This document shows positions 40,366 to 49,314 of a stretch of DNA of 64,000 bases, in pieces. A program made the position numbers and the translations under genes. Source of the DNA: CAYWJA01 sp964458485 (lineage in GTDB: Bacteria; Patescibacteriota; Gracilibacteria; UM-FILTER-43-11); NCBI GenBank assembly GCA_964458485.1, contig CAYWJA010000004.1:1-64000 (forward strand), given 5' to 3'. The notes beneath the pieces were generated by a model. That model was given only the letters and a program-made list of their open reading frames with translations. It ran no database searches and was not told the origin of the DNA. The first letter of the stretch is position 1. Each line of letters starts with the position of its first letter.

Positions 40366-42516
40366 TTATAGCCCAATTTCGTCAGATATTTCTTTCATTG
40401 CTTCAAGAGCTATTTCAAAGAATTCACCAAGCTCCAATCCACATTTCTCAACTTCGCGGATAACATCACGATTTACCTTGGCGGCAAAAGACTTGTCTTT
40501 AAATTTCTTTTTAATAGATTTGACCTTAGCACCTTCAAGTTTTTTGTCCGGGCGCATTAGGGCATATGCGAATATTAACCCCGTAACAGTTTCGCCTGCA
40601 GCAAGTGCATGTTGAAATTTGGTAGTACGTTCTTTGTCTTTATATTCAGGAATTTCATCCATTCCATATCCGTGTGATGCGATAACCTCAATGAGTTCAT
40701 CCGAAACACCTGCATTTTTTAAAATTTCGACAGATTTTACACAATGATTTTCAACATCTTCACATGTTTCCTCCCAATCAATGTCATGCAAAAGTCCAGC
40801 AATACCCCAAACTTCCTCATCTTCACCAAGTCGTTTTGCAAGAGCGCGCATTACAACTTCTGATTCGCGGCAGTGATTACGATTCATTGGATCTTTGATG
40901 TGTTTATCAAACAATTCTTTTGCCTGTTCATAAGTTATGCCGGCGGTTATGTTTTCGTTGTTGTTTTCGGGACGCAGGTCTGCGCCCCCTACAGGATGGT
41001 CCGATACCTTCCCACCCTTCGGTCTCATCAACGGAAACATAACAACGTCACGCAAATTATCCTGTTGGGTTAAAAGAGTTACAAGGCGGTCGATACCCAT
41101 CCCCCATCCACTCATTGGTGGCATACCATGTTCCATAGCTTCCAAATATTCTTCATTCATACTCATTGCTTCTTCATCCCCGCCAGCCTTTGCCTTTGCC
41201 TGCCCCTCCAGCCTTTTCCTTTGGTCTGCCGGGTCAACAAGTTCGCTATATGCATTTATAACTTCCCATGTGTTTACTAAGAGCTGGAATGTATCGCATA
41301 CTTTGTCACTTTCATCATTTCTTCTCGCAAGCGGTTTTGTGTCTGCTGGATGATGGATTACAAAACACGGCTGAATCAATTTTGGTCTACTTACCTTTTT
41401 GTATAAATGATCAACCAAATTTCCATAACCCATATTTTCAGCATCTTCTATTTCTATTTCTTTTTCTTTTATAGCTTTTAAAAGATCTTTTTCGTTGTCA
41501 TATTCCAGAATATCGATTCCGCAGTCTTCTTTTATCATTTCCCGATAATCCCTGCGTGGCCATGGAGTTTTAAAATCAATTTCAGCCTCTTTGCCTTCCT
41601 GATCTTTAATCATAACTTTCGTTGTGCCCATTACCTCTTTCATCAAATATTCAAACATTTCTTCGGTAAACTTCATATTATCTTCAAAGTTCCAATATGC
41701 AGCATAGTGCTCGATCATTGTAAACTCTTGTAAGTGGCTTGGGTCCATGCCTTCGTTACGGAAACATCTTGCAACTTCAAAAGTTTTTTCAAAACCACCC
41801 ACAACCGCTGTTTTTTGCCACAACTCCCCTGCTGCTATGCGTAAATAAACATCAATATCCAATGCATTATGATGTGTCGAGAAAGGTTTAGCCGCAGCAC
41901 CGGATGAAATATTTTCAAGAACAGGCGTTTCAATTTCAGTAAACCCCTTACTCCAATAAAATTCACGTAATTTACGAACGACTTTTGATCGGAATTCAAA
42001 TCGCGCACGCGCTTCTTTGCTCATCACCAAATCAAGATGCCTTTGGCGATATTTTGTTTCTTGGTCTTGAAGCCCGTGCCATTTTTCTGGCAATGGACGG
42101 ATCGCTTTACCCAAAAAAACCAAATCACTAACCAGCAAAGTTGTTTCACCATGTTTGGTTTTAAAAAGCTCACCAGTTACACCAATAAAATCCCCAATGT
42201 CCAAAAGTTTCATGAGTTTTTCCTGTTTTTCATCCAAAACACCTTTCATCAGGCAGATTTGGATTTTACCTTTATCATCTTGAAGATGTGCGAAATTAAG
42301 TTTCCCAAAATCACGAAAAGACATCATTCGTCCACATAACGTGACATCATTTTTATTGTCTTTTTGAATTTCTTCAACGTCGCGTAATTTTTCTTGGCCA
42401 AGCTTCAATGCCTCATCAGAATAATGCGTACGTTCAAACCGTGCTGGGTAGGGGTTGATACCAAGTGCACGAATTTTTTCGATCTTATCAAATCTTTCTT
42501 TTGATATTCTATCCAT
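40366..42516 (-). CDS. lysS: Lysyl-tRNA synthetase fused to an HD hydrolase domain
   Basis: 716 residues; ordinary LysRS is about 500. Residues 1-500 are a class II synthetase: OB-fold (MMSFRDFGKLNFAHLQDDKG), motif 2 (RCFRNEGMDPSHLQEFTMIE), motif 3 (GWGMGIDRLVTLL, ending VMFPLMRP). A linker near 500-520 contains VGGADLRP, encoded by the 28-bp palindrome family. Residues about 520-716 are an HD-domain hydrolase (GLLHDIDWEETCEDVENHC, IEVIASHGYGMDEIP, VKSIKKKFKDKSFAAKVNR), a family normally found as a separate protein of about 190 residues. It charges tRNA-Lys; the HD part may cleave a nucleotide. Confidence 0.93.
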   Translation of the reverse strand: MDRISKERFDKIEKIRALGINPYPARFERTHYSDEALKLGQEKLRDVEEIQKDNKNDVTLCGRMMSFRDFGKLNFAHLQDDKGKIQICLMKGVLDEKQEKLMKLLDIGDFIGVTGELFKTKHGETTLLVSDLVFLGKAIRPLPEKWHGLQDQETKYRQRHLDLVMSKEARARFEFRSKVVRKLREFYWSKGFTEIETPVLENISSGAAAKPFSTHHNALDIDVYLRIAAGELWQKTAVVGGFEKTFEVARCFRNEGMDPSHLQEFTMIEHYAAYWNFEDNMKFTEEMFEYLMKEVMGTTKVMIKDQEGKEAEIDFKTPWPRRDYREMIKEDCGIDILEYDNEKDLLKAIKEKEIEIEDAENMGYGNLVDHLYKKVSRPKLIQPCFVIHHPADTKPLARRNDESDKVCDTFQLLVNTWEVINAYSELVDPADQRKRLEGQAKAKAGGDEEAMSMNEEYLEAMEHGMPPMSGWGMGIDRLVTLLTQQDNLRDVVMFPLMRPKGGKVSDHPVGGADLRPENNNENITAGITYEQAKELFDKHIKDPMNRNHCRESEVVMRALAKRLGEDEEVWGIAGLLHDIDWEETCEDVENHCVKSVEILKNAGVSDELIEVIASHGYGMDEIPEYKDKERTTKFQHALAAGETVTGLIFAYALMRPDKKLEGAKVKSIKKKFKDKSFAAKVNRDVIREVEKCGLELGEFFEIALEAMKEISDEIGL
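40969..40992. repeat. REP-like palindrome copy 3, in frame in lysS
   Basis: 24 of the 28 palindrome bases are present (GGGACGCAGGTCTGCGCCCC and so on), with the outer left bases missing. Translated, it gives VGGADLRP in the linker between the synthetase and HD domains. Confidence 0.85.
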
Positions 42517-42630
42517 ATTAAATAATTAATATTTAAAAAACATTTATCATTGTTAATTGTTAAATGTTAAATGTCAAATGTGTATGAGTATTGTAGCGGA
42601 AATAATTTAATTTTTAAATCCAATACTTCA

Positions 42631-42936
42631 TTAACCAGCTGATGCAACAGCTATTACAGCTTCATCAGGTACGATTATATATTTTTTATATTCGCGTGTT
42701 AGTGCAGCCACTACTTCTTTGCGTACTCCCCGCATACTACCGTGTAATAATTCATATATATGATTCTTTTTGTCGGTCATAAGGAGGATGCTAACACGAG
42801 TGGGGTGTTTTTCTAATTCCGCGACAGCCTTACGTCTAGCTTCAATAAAATCGTCACTTGTATCGTGAAACTCATAACCACCACCCCAACCATATGCAAC
42901 CACTTCAAATCTTTTGCCAAAATAATCTTTAGCCAT
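42631..42936 (-). CDS. Small hypothetical protein
   Basis: 101 residues: MAKDYFGKRFEVVAYGWGGG, a helix FIEARRKAVAELEKHPTR, a strand VSILLMTDKKNHIYELLHG and the C-terminal KKYIIVPDEAVIAVASAG. The alternation of strands and helices suggests a small alpha/beta fold. The family is not recognised. It is monocistronic, between the lysS leader and the foreign cassette. Confidence 0.65.
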   Translation of the reverse strand: MAKDYFGKRFEVVAYGWGGGYEFHDTSDDFIEARRKAVAELEKHPTRVSILLMTDKKNHIYELLHGSMRGVRKEVVAALTREYKKYIIVPDEAVIAVASAG

Positions 42937-42998
42937 AATTTGTTTTTTTAAGGCAGTGTATTTTGTGTCATATAATTAGGAATGTCAAGTATCAATCA

Positions 42999-43686
42999 TT
43001 AGAAACTAAAGTGGTGAAGCGGTGTATACGCGAAGCTTCAGCCACCCTCCTCAGTCTACTTCATGAACTTACCGAGAAGATATAAAGGGAGGATTGATAT
43101 CAGGCTATATCTGTCCGCGCCGAGGCCGGGAAGGTTCTCACAGGCCAATTCTGGCGGGAACTTGCCGCCGACAGCCTCAGGCGTCACGCAGAGCTTGGGT
43201 TTGCGCCCATCGACCTCCAGCCTGACACCGTTCTCTACCTGATAGATCTTGTCCCCTACCTTTTTGAGGGTGATCTTGGAGGTTGAGAGCCTTATCTGAC
43301 CATTCGCCATAGCCTCGAGTGCCGAAGGTGTGAAGACATCGACCTTCACCTTGTCGTTGAATCCCGACATCGCTCCGTTGGGAATGTGGAATTCGTACTT
43401 CGACGCAATCTTCATGAAAGCATCTACGAACTCTTCCTCCGTGAGCGTCTTCATGGGCTTTGCTTTCGGCTTCTTCACCGCCACTGCCCTTGGGCTGGGC
43501 GTGGGTTCGGGGTTTTTTGATACCGTTATCACTGCGGGCTGGGGCTCCTGCACCTGCACCTGGGGCGCAGCACAGGAAGCCATCAGCATCGTGATGATGA
43601 GTAATCTTTTCATCTGTTTGTTACCTTTTCTTTCCGGGCACAAGGCCCGTAGTATGCGTATACACCGCTTCCACTTTAATCTCTAA
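42999..43686. mobile_element. GC-rich single-gene cassette with inverted terminal repeats
   Basis: The left end 42999-43031 and the reverse complement of the right end 43656-43686 match at 29 of 31 positions with one 2-base gap (shared AAGCGGTGTATACGC). Inside is one lipoprotein gene on the minus strand, with base composition and codon use visibly richer in G+C than all neighbours. No transposase is inside, so it resembles a cassette or a non-autonomous element. A target duplication is not evident. Confidence 0.75.
43056..43613 (-). CDS. Lipoprotein of foreign composition
   Basis: 185 residues from the ATG at 43613 (MKRLLIITMLMASCAAPQ). It has a lipobox (MLMASC) and then a Pro/Val/Lys-rich linker (EPQPAVITVSKNPEPTPSPR and KKPKAKPMKT). 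A folded domain follows with EEEFVDAFMKIASKYEFHIP and a C-terminal region with two Cys (PKLCVTPEAVGG, ELACENLPGLG). An upstream in-frame ATG at 43643 is less likely. AAAGG upstream of the start is the only Shine-Dalgarno-like site I noticed in the window. The family is not recognised; it looks proteobacterial in style, which is an impression only. Confidence 0.75.
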   Translation of the reverse strand: MKRLLIITMLMASCAAPQVQVQEPQPAVITVSKNPEPTPSPRAVAVKKPKAKPMKTLTEEEFVDAFMKIASKYEFHIPNGAMSGFNDKVKVDVFTPSALEAMANGQIRLSTSKITLKKVGDKIYQVENGVRLEVDGRKPKLCVTPEAVGGKFPPELACENLPGLGADRYSLISILPLYLLGKFMK

Positions 43687-43735
43687 TTTAAAGAACAGAT
43701 TGTAGAGTGTTATATTAAGTAATAATCTTATTTAT

Positions 43736-43764
43736 GTCAAAAAGTGTTGTCGAAATCGACAACA
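43736..43764 (-). terminator. Rho-independent terminator after pfk
   Basis: On the minus strand TGTTGTCGA-TT-TCGACAACA (a 9-bp perfect stem, 43764-43745) is followed by CTTTTTG. It lies about 60 bases after the pfk stop. Confidence 0.75.
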
Positions 43765-43819
43765 TCCTTGATTTTATTAAATATAGCAAATTCGTAATAG
43801 TAATAAAAACGATATTGTG

Positions 43820-45046
43820 TCAGTCCGTTGCCAAAATTTTCTCTAAATCATAATCCTCCGGATGTGGCACAATTTTGCCTATTTCTTTATAATTTTCCGG
43901 CTTTACATAATGCAAATTGGAAAAAGCTAATTTATAATCCTGAGCATCCACATCTACAAGTCTTGTTTTGATTTTGCCGGTTTTTCTATCTTCAATGTCT
44001 CTTAGATATAATGGCGAAATTTCTCCATTAGCTTTTGCTATCACAATACAGCCTGTGCGTCCTTCATCATACAGCTTTTTAACCCCCATACCCAGCATGG
44101 TGCAGTAATTCATATCAAAGGCAATAGGGCTGCAAGCACGTGTTTCATAGCCTAGTTCAACAGGGCGGCTTTTAACCTTTATTCCTATCTCTTTTAATTT
44201 TTTCTGTAATAGTACGTTAAAGATATGCGATTTAGACACTGTTCCAAGCTCGGGATGGCCATGTTCATCGAATGTAAGATTAATTCCGCAATTAGCAATT
44301 TCTGAATCACTCATAAAATGGAAGACTCCTTCACTTATAATTATGGCGCCATGATCTAGCCCATACATCTTTCGTTTTAAAATCGAAGAAATCATCATAT
44401 GAATGATTTTGTCGAAAGTGATTTTTTTGCCCTTAAACATTTCTGGAATAATTACCATTGGGTAATGACATGCTGTGCCTATACCAAAGGCAAGATGTCC
44501 TGCCTCTCTGCCCATAGCTGCAACCACAAACCAATTTCCACTACTTCTGGCATCCTCATAAATAGTTTGTGCTATACGAGACCCCTCATTTTTTGCTGTT
44601 TCATAACCGAATGTAGGCAACCTATCCGGAAGTGGTAAATCATTATCAATTGTTTTTGGAACATGAATATTTTGAATATCTACTTTTTGCGTTTTTAAAT
44701 ATTTTGTCAGCCGATTGGCCGTTGAAGCAGTATCGTCACCACCTATTGTAACTAAAAGTTTTACATTATTTTTAGTAAAAAATTCCGTACTGAATTCAGA
44801 ATCTTTAGGTTTATAACGGCTCATAGTAAGAACACTGCCTCCTCTATCATAAATATAATCTGCAAGCTCAAAATCAAATTCAACGATTTTTGGTTTACCG
44901 GAAAAAATTGTCTTGGTGCCTTCGTTTAGCCCAATAACCCGCCATCCTTCATTTAAAAAAGATTTAGCAAGAGAGCTGATTACGGAATTGATCCCTGCGG
45001 CTGGTCCACCGCTACATAAAATTGCGACTGTGTTTTTTTCTTTCAT
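43820..45046 (-). CDS. pfkA: 6-phosphofructokinase, predicted PPi-dependent
   Basis: 408 residues. The nucleotide-binding start is VAILCSGGPAAGINSVISSL. The motif LLVTIGGDDTAST has Asp where ATP-type enzymes have Gly (GGDGS), and HVPKTIDNDLPLPD has Lys where ATP-type has Gly (PGTIDND). Both changes are the published signature of pyrophosphate-dependent PFK, a reversible enzyme. The catalytic TIDND is intact. Downstream motifs VAAMGREAGHLAFG and SRPVELGYETRACSP fit the family. It follows fba and gap2 in the same direction. Confidence 0.93.
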   Translation of the reverse strand: MKEKNTVAILCSGGPAAGINSVISSLAKSFLNEGWRVIGLNEGTKTIFSGKPKIVEFDFELADYIYDRGGSVLTMSRYKPKDSEFSTEFFTKNNVKLLVTIGGDDTASTANRLTKYLKTQKVDIQNIHVPKTIDNDLPLPDRLPTFGYETAKNEGSRIAQTIYEDARSSGNWFVVAAMGREAGHLAFGIGTACHYPMVIIPEMFKGKKITFDKIIHMMISSILKRKMYGLDHGAIIISEGVFHFMSDSEIANCGINLTFDEHGHPELGTVSKSHIFNVLLQKKLKEIGIKVKSRPVELGYETRACSPIAFDMNYCTMLGMGVKKLYDEGRTGCIVIAKANGEISPLYLRDIEDRKTGKIKTRLVDVDAQDYKLAFSNLHYVKPENYKEIGKIVPHPEDYDLEKILATD

Positions 45047-45121
45047 GATTTCGGGTTGTGGCTAGGGTTGTGGATAGGGTTGTGGCTACCATTCTAGCCA
45101 CTATTCTAGCCACCACTCGAC
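45047..45121. repeat. GGGTTGTGGCTA / TAGCCAC inverted array before pfk
   Basis: TTGTGGCTAGGGTTGTGGAT and following copies form the left arm; TAGCCACTATTCTAGCCACC forms the complementary right arm. It fills the gap between the gap2 stop and the pfk start. Confidence 0.85.
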
Positions 45122-45123
45122 CA

Positions 45124-46134
45124 CTATTCGTTAATTGATTTAGATAAAAGCTCCATCATATCCACAAGCCTACAAGCATACCCCCACTCATTATCGTACC
45201 AGGTAATTAGCTTAACATAGCGGTCATCCAAAACCTTAGTTAATTGTGTGTCTATAATGCTGGAATGGGGATTGGTCTTGAAGTCAATTGATACCAATGG
45301 ATCATCGCAGTAGTCAATAATAGGTTCATAGTATTCTTCTCTGCATTTTTTCCTAAAAAAATCATTAAGCTCATCTTCGCTTACACTATTTTCCAGATGA
45401 AGTACAATATCGCAAACTGAACTAGTCGCTATTGGTACTCTGTAAGCCATACCATCTAACTTTCCCTTTAGTGCAGGAATTATTTTTGCAGTAGCCTTAA
45501 TAGCACCAGTAGTTGTTGGGATTACAGACTGAACAGCACTGCGGCATCGACGCAAATCTCTGCCAGAATTATCTAGAAGATTCTGAGAATGTGTAAATGA
45601 ATGAATGGAAGAAACAGAGGCATTTAAAATACCCCATTTTTCATGCACTAGTTTAATAGGCGGAGCAATACAGTTGGTCGTACAACTTGCATTAGAAATT
45701 ACTTTATATTCTGATTTTAAATCTTTTTCATTTACCCCAATAACGAAAGTTGGTGTGTCATCTTTCATTGGTGCAGAAACGAGAACTTTTTTTACACCAC
45801 CTTCCAGATGTCGGCTGGCTATGTCGTAAGTTTTTGCTTTACCGGTACACTCCAAGACAATATCCACATCATAATCGCTCCATGGAATTTCACGTGCGTC
45901 TTTGATTGCAAAACAATGTACATTTTTACCATCCACTAGAATCCCTTCACCATTTTTCTTAACTTCATTTTTAATATTGCCATGCAGAGAGTCATATTTT
46001 AAAAGATGTGCCCGCATTTTTCTGTCTTCTGACCTAGCATTAATTGCAACCACTTCCATATCTGGACGGTTTAGGAGTATGCGATGGACAATACGTCCGA
46101 TTCGGCCGTAGCCGTTTAGGCCTACTTTGATCAT
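45124..46134 (-). CDS. gap2: Second glyceraldehyde-3-phosphate dehydrogenase, GapB-like
   Basis: 336 residues with NGYGRIGRIVHR, catalytic SNASCTTNCIAP and the C-terminal WYDNEWGYACR. At the cofactor-selecting loop it reads VVAINARSEDRK. The Asp that binds the NAD ribose in gap (9189-10193) is replaced by Ala, as in NADP-preferring GapB of Bacillus. This suggests a gluconeogenic or NADPH-linked role. It sits in an fba-gap2-pfk cluster. Confidence 0.93.
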   Translation of the reverse strand: MIKVGLNGYGRIGRIVHRILLNRPDMEVVAINARSEDRKMRAHLLKYDSLHGNIKNEVKKNGEGILVDGKNVHCFAIKDAREIPWSDYDVDIVLECTGKAKTYDIASRHLEGGVKKVLVSAPMKDDTPTFVIGVNEKDLKSEYKVISNASCTTNCIAPPIKLVHEKWGILNASVSSIHSFTHSQNLLDNSGRDLRRCRSAVQSVIPTTTGAIKATAKIIPALKGKLDGMAYRVPIATSSVCDIVLHLENSVSEDELNDFFRKKCREEYYEPIIDYCDDPLVSIDFKTNPHSSIIDTQLTKVLDDRYVKLITWYDNEWGYACRLVDMMELLSKSINE

Positions 46135-46137
46135 GTT

Positions 46138-46270
46138 TTAGAGGATTAAATTATATTTTTTACAAGTGCTGTCGTCCTTTCGTCCTTTAGTGCTTTCGTC
46201 CTAAAATAGGAGAGCACGACAGGACGATAGCACGATAGCACTAAGGCACTTATAAAAAGTGTTAGTGCAG
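46138..46270. repeat. CGTCC / GGACG inverted array with hairpin between fba and gap2
   Basis: TGTCGTCCTTTCGTCCTTTA forms the left arm and GCACGACAGGACGATAGCAC the right arm. At the fba end a stem pairs GCACTA...CACTT with AAGTG.TAGTGC (46238-46268). The units resemble the 3700-3750 array. Confidence 0.8.
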
Positions 46271-46277
46271 CAACAAG

Positions 46278-47210
46278 CTAAGACAATGTATTTACGTTAC
46301 CTAATACGTCAAGCTTATGCATCACCATATCCTGAATAGCAGTTCTTGCAGGCCCTAAGTACTTGCGTGGATCGAAATTAGAAGGATTGTCCTTTAGTGC
46401 CTTTCGGATAGTGCCGGTAAGAGCAAGTCTTAAGTCTGTATCAATATTCACTTTGCAAACTCCCATTTTGGCAGCCTTGCTGATCATATCTTCTGGTACA
46501 CCTTTTGCACCTGGGATATCGCCACCATATTGATTACAGAGTTCTACAAATTCAGGAATTACAGTCGATGCCCCATGTAACACAAGTGGATACCCATCAG
46601 GTAATTTACTGCTAATTGTTTCGAGCCTTTCAAAATCTAACTGAGGATCCCCTGTAAATTTAAAAGCGCCATGACTGGTCCCGATCGCAATAGCTAATGA
46701 ATCTACACCAGTTTTTTCTACGAACTCAGCTGCTTGATCCGGATCTGTATAAGAGCCTTCTCCTGCAGCAACCTTTACATCATCTTCAACACCCTCCAGT
46801 TTACCGAGCTCTGCCTCAACAACTACACCATGTTCATGGGCATAGTCGACGACCTGTTTGGTAAGCGCTATATTTCCTTCAAAATCATGATGTGAGCCAT
46901 CTATCATTACAGATGTAAACCCGCCATCTACACATTGTTTACATATTTCAAAATCCGCCCCATGATCTAAATGCATTGCAATTGGAATTTCCGGACATTC
47001 CTCTACAGCAGCTTCGATCAACTTACGTAAATAAATCGGATTTGCATAATTACGAGCTCCTTTAGAAACCTGTAAAATTACAGCACATTTCTTATCCGCC
47101 ACTCCGGCTATAATGCCCTGTATAAGCTCCATATTATTTACATTAAAAGCACCGATGGCATAACCGCCCTCGCATGCTTTTTTGAACATTTCAGTTGTTG
47201 TTACTAGCAT
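46278..47210 (-). CDS. fba: Class II fructose-bisphosphate aldolase
   Basis: 310 residues. The metal-binding AMHLDHGADFEICKQCVDGG, SVMIDGSHHDFEGN, VEAELGKLEG, and the zinc/phosphate site PLVLHGAS are all visible. It cleaves fructose 1,6-bisphosphate reversibly. It is first in the fba-gap2-pfk cluster and close in length to standard members. Confidence 0.96.
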   Translation of the reverse strand: MLVTTTEMFKKACEGGYAIGAFNVNNMELIQGIIAGVADKKCAVILQVSKGARNYANPIYLRKLIEAAVEECPEIPIAMHLDHGADFEICKQCVDGGFTSVMIDGSHHDFEGNIALTKQVVDYAHEHGVVVEAELGKLEGVEDDVKVAAGEGSYTDPDQAAEFVEKTGVDSLAIAIGTSHGAFKFTGDPQLDFERLETISSKLPDGYPLVLHGASTVIPEFVELCNQYGGDIPGAKGVPEDMISKAAKMGVCKVNIDTDLRLALTGTIRKALKDNPSNFDPRKYLGPARTAIQDMVMHKLDVLGNVNTLS

Positions 47211-47304
47211 AATCGTAATTTTAAATTTTAAGTTTTCAATTTTAAATTACAAAACCCACCACAAAATTAAAATTTGTTATTTATAATTTAAAATTTGTAA
47301 TTTA

Positions 47305-48357
47305 TCAAAGATTCATTTTTGGTTGATCATCATTTACTTCTTCTTTTTTTTCTTCAGGTTTTGCCTCTTCTGCAGGTTCCTCCTCCTTTTTTTCCTCAAC
47401 AGGAGCTGCTTCAGGTGTAGGAGTTTCCTCAGTTTTCGGCTCCTCAGCAGGTTCTGCTGGCTTCTCCTCAGCGACAGGTTCCTCTTCCTTCTTTTCTTCT
47501 TCAGCCGGTGTTTCCTCTGCCTTTGGCTCTTCAGTCGGAGTCTCAGCCGGGGCTGTTTCCTCGGCAGGCTTCTCTTCTGCAGGAGCTTCAGCTGGTTTTT
47601 CTTCAGCTGGCGGAGCTTCTTCAGTCTTTGGCTCTTCAGCGGGAGGCTCAGCAGGAGCTTCAGGGGCAGGAGTTTCTTCTATAGGTTTTTCTTCCTCCTT
47701 CGGTTCCTCGGCTGATGCAGCAGGTTTTTCCTCAGCCGGTGGGGTCTCTTCAGCAGGTTTTTCCTCCACCTTTTCAGCAGAAGGAGTTTTTTCTGCTGGC
47801 TCCTTATCCTTATCAAAATCAACTTTTACATTTTCCTTTTCTTCTTCTTTCTCTATTTCAAAAAATTCTTCAGGCATAAATTTGGCCACTTGAGCTACAA
47901 ATTTTGCAGGAATTTGTTGGACTTTAGTATTGTAATCCTTAACAACGCTATTATAAAAACGGCGTGCTGATTGTATCTTGTCTTCAGTATCAACTAGCTC
48001 ATTTTGTAATTGTAAGAAATTTTCATTAGCCTTTAGATCAGGGTAGTTTTCCGCTACCGCAAATAAGGATTTTAAAGCGCCAGCAAGCATATTTTCTGCA
48101 GACCCCTGATCCTTAATATTGGTTGCGTTAATAGCGTTAGCCCTTGCCTCTGTTACCTTTGTGAATACTTGATCTTCATGAGACGCATAGCCTTTTACAG
48201 ACTCAACTAAATTTGGTATTAAATTATACCTGCGCTTTAATTGAACATCTATGTCAGCCCAGGCTTCTTTGACCTGGTTGCGCATTTTTACCATACCGTT
48301 GTATGTCCAAAATATATACACAAAAATAGCTAGTATAATTGCAATGAATAGTGCCAT
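47305..48357 (-). CDS. lemA: LemA family protein with long acidic Pro/Glu/Ala repeat tail
   Basis: 350 residues. An N-terminal signal anchor (LFIAIILAIFVYIFWTY) leads into the LemA core (VKEAWADIDVQLKRRYNLIP, NLVESVKGYASHEDQVF, ENFLQLQNELVDTEDKIQSA, RRFYNSVVKDYNTKVQQIP) ending near residue 175. The remaining 170 residues are repeats of EEKPAEEAPAEEPKTEE type, extremely acidic and low in complexity. LemA proteins are membrane proteins of uncertain function. The tail is unusual and may bind cations or partners. A divergent slipin gene is adjacent. Confidence 0.9.
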   Translation of the reverse strand: MALFIAIILAIFVYIFWTYNGMVKMRNQVKEAWADIDVQLKRRYNLIPNLVESVKGYASHEDQVFTKVTEARANAINATNIKDQGSAENMLAGALKSLFAVAENYPDLKANENFLQLQNELVDTEDKIQSARRFYNSVVKDYNTKVQQIPAKFVAQVAKFMPEEFFEIEKEEEKENVKVDFDKDKEPAEKTPSAEKVEEKPAEETPPAEEKPAASAEEPKEEEKPIEETPAPEAPAEPPAEEPKTEEAPPAEEKPAEAPAEEKPAEETAPAETPTEEPKAEETPAEEEKKEEEPVAEEKPAEPAEEPKTEETPTPEAAPVEEKKEEEPAEEAKPEEKKEEVNDDQPKMNL

Positions 48358-48525
48358 ATTATTTTTTGTTAATTATTAATAATTCCATATTAGAATTTGC
48401 AGTATTTAATTTACCAAAAAACCACCAAATAGACAACATAACTAACTGGCATATAAACAATAAGTCTACTTTTTATAATTTATCTGCTATATTTATTATA
48501 GAAATAATACTTAACATTTAAAATT

Positions 48526-49314
48526 ATGGATCAAGTAAATTCACTACTATCAATAGTACCATTTGTACCATTTGTAATTGTTTTATTGGTTTTTGTTATT
48601 AAACAAATTAATGAATATGAAAGAGGAGTTATGTTTACATTGGGTAAGTTCAGTGGACTGAAAGATCCTGGCTGGCGCATAGTTATTCCTGTTTTTCAAA
48701 GAATGCACAAAGTAGACCTTCGTGTTAAGGCTGTAGATGTACCAGATCAGGATGCTATTACAAAAGACAATATTTCAATCCGTATTAACGCAGTAATTTA
48801 TTATAAAGTAAGTGATGCTGGCAAGGCTATCATCCAAGTAGAACATTTTTCCTATGCAGTGAGTCAACTTGCTCAAACTACAATGCGTAATGCAGTTGGT
48901 GAAGTCACCTTAGATGAGCTTCTAAAGAATCGTGATGAAGTTGCTACTCGTATTTCTACTATCGTAGATAAGGCAACAGATCCATGGGGTATTAAAGTAG
49001 ATACAGTAGAGTTGAAAGATATTGGATTGCCAGAAAATATGAAACGTACAATGGCTAAAGAGGCTGAAGCAGAACGTGAAAAACGAGCAGTCATAATAAA
49101 AGCGGAAGGAGAGGTCGCAGCTGCTGCGAATATGAGTAAAGCTGCAAATATGCTTCATGCAGCTCCAGGCGCATTGCATCTTAGAACCCTACAGTCTGTG
49201 AACGACTTATCATCGGATCAGTCCAATACAACCATCTGGATGCTACCTGTGGAAATTTTAAGGGCAATGGAAAAGGTAGGGGGTTATATGGAGAAGAAGA
49301 GTAAGACTCCTTAA
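48526..49314 (+). CDS. Slipin (stomatin-like SPFH/Band 7 protein)
   Basis: 262 residues. An N-terminal membrane segment (IVPFVPFVIVLLVFVIKQ) is followed by the SPFH domain: INEYERGVMFTLGKFSGLKD, VDLRVKAVDVPDQDAITKDN and AVSQLAQTTMRNAVGEVTLD. A coiled region follows (MAKEAEAEREKRAVIIKAEG). Such proteins form membrane-bound rings or scaffolds. It is usually paired with an NfeD protein, but none is seen here. It is divergent from lemA. Confidence 0.92.
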   Translation: MDQVNSLLSIVPFVPFVIVLLVFVIKQINEYERGVMFTLGKFSGLKDPGWRIVIPVFQRMHKVDLRVKAVDVPDQDAITKDNISIRINAVIYYKVSDAGKAIIQVEHFSYAVSQLAQTTMRNAVGEVTLDELLKNRDEVATRISTIVDKATDPWGIKVDTVELKDIGLPENMKRTMAKEAEAEREKRAVIIKAEGEVAAAANMSKAANMLHAAPGALHLRTLQSVNDLSSDQSNTTIWMLPVEILRAMEKVGGYMEKKSKTP

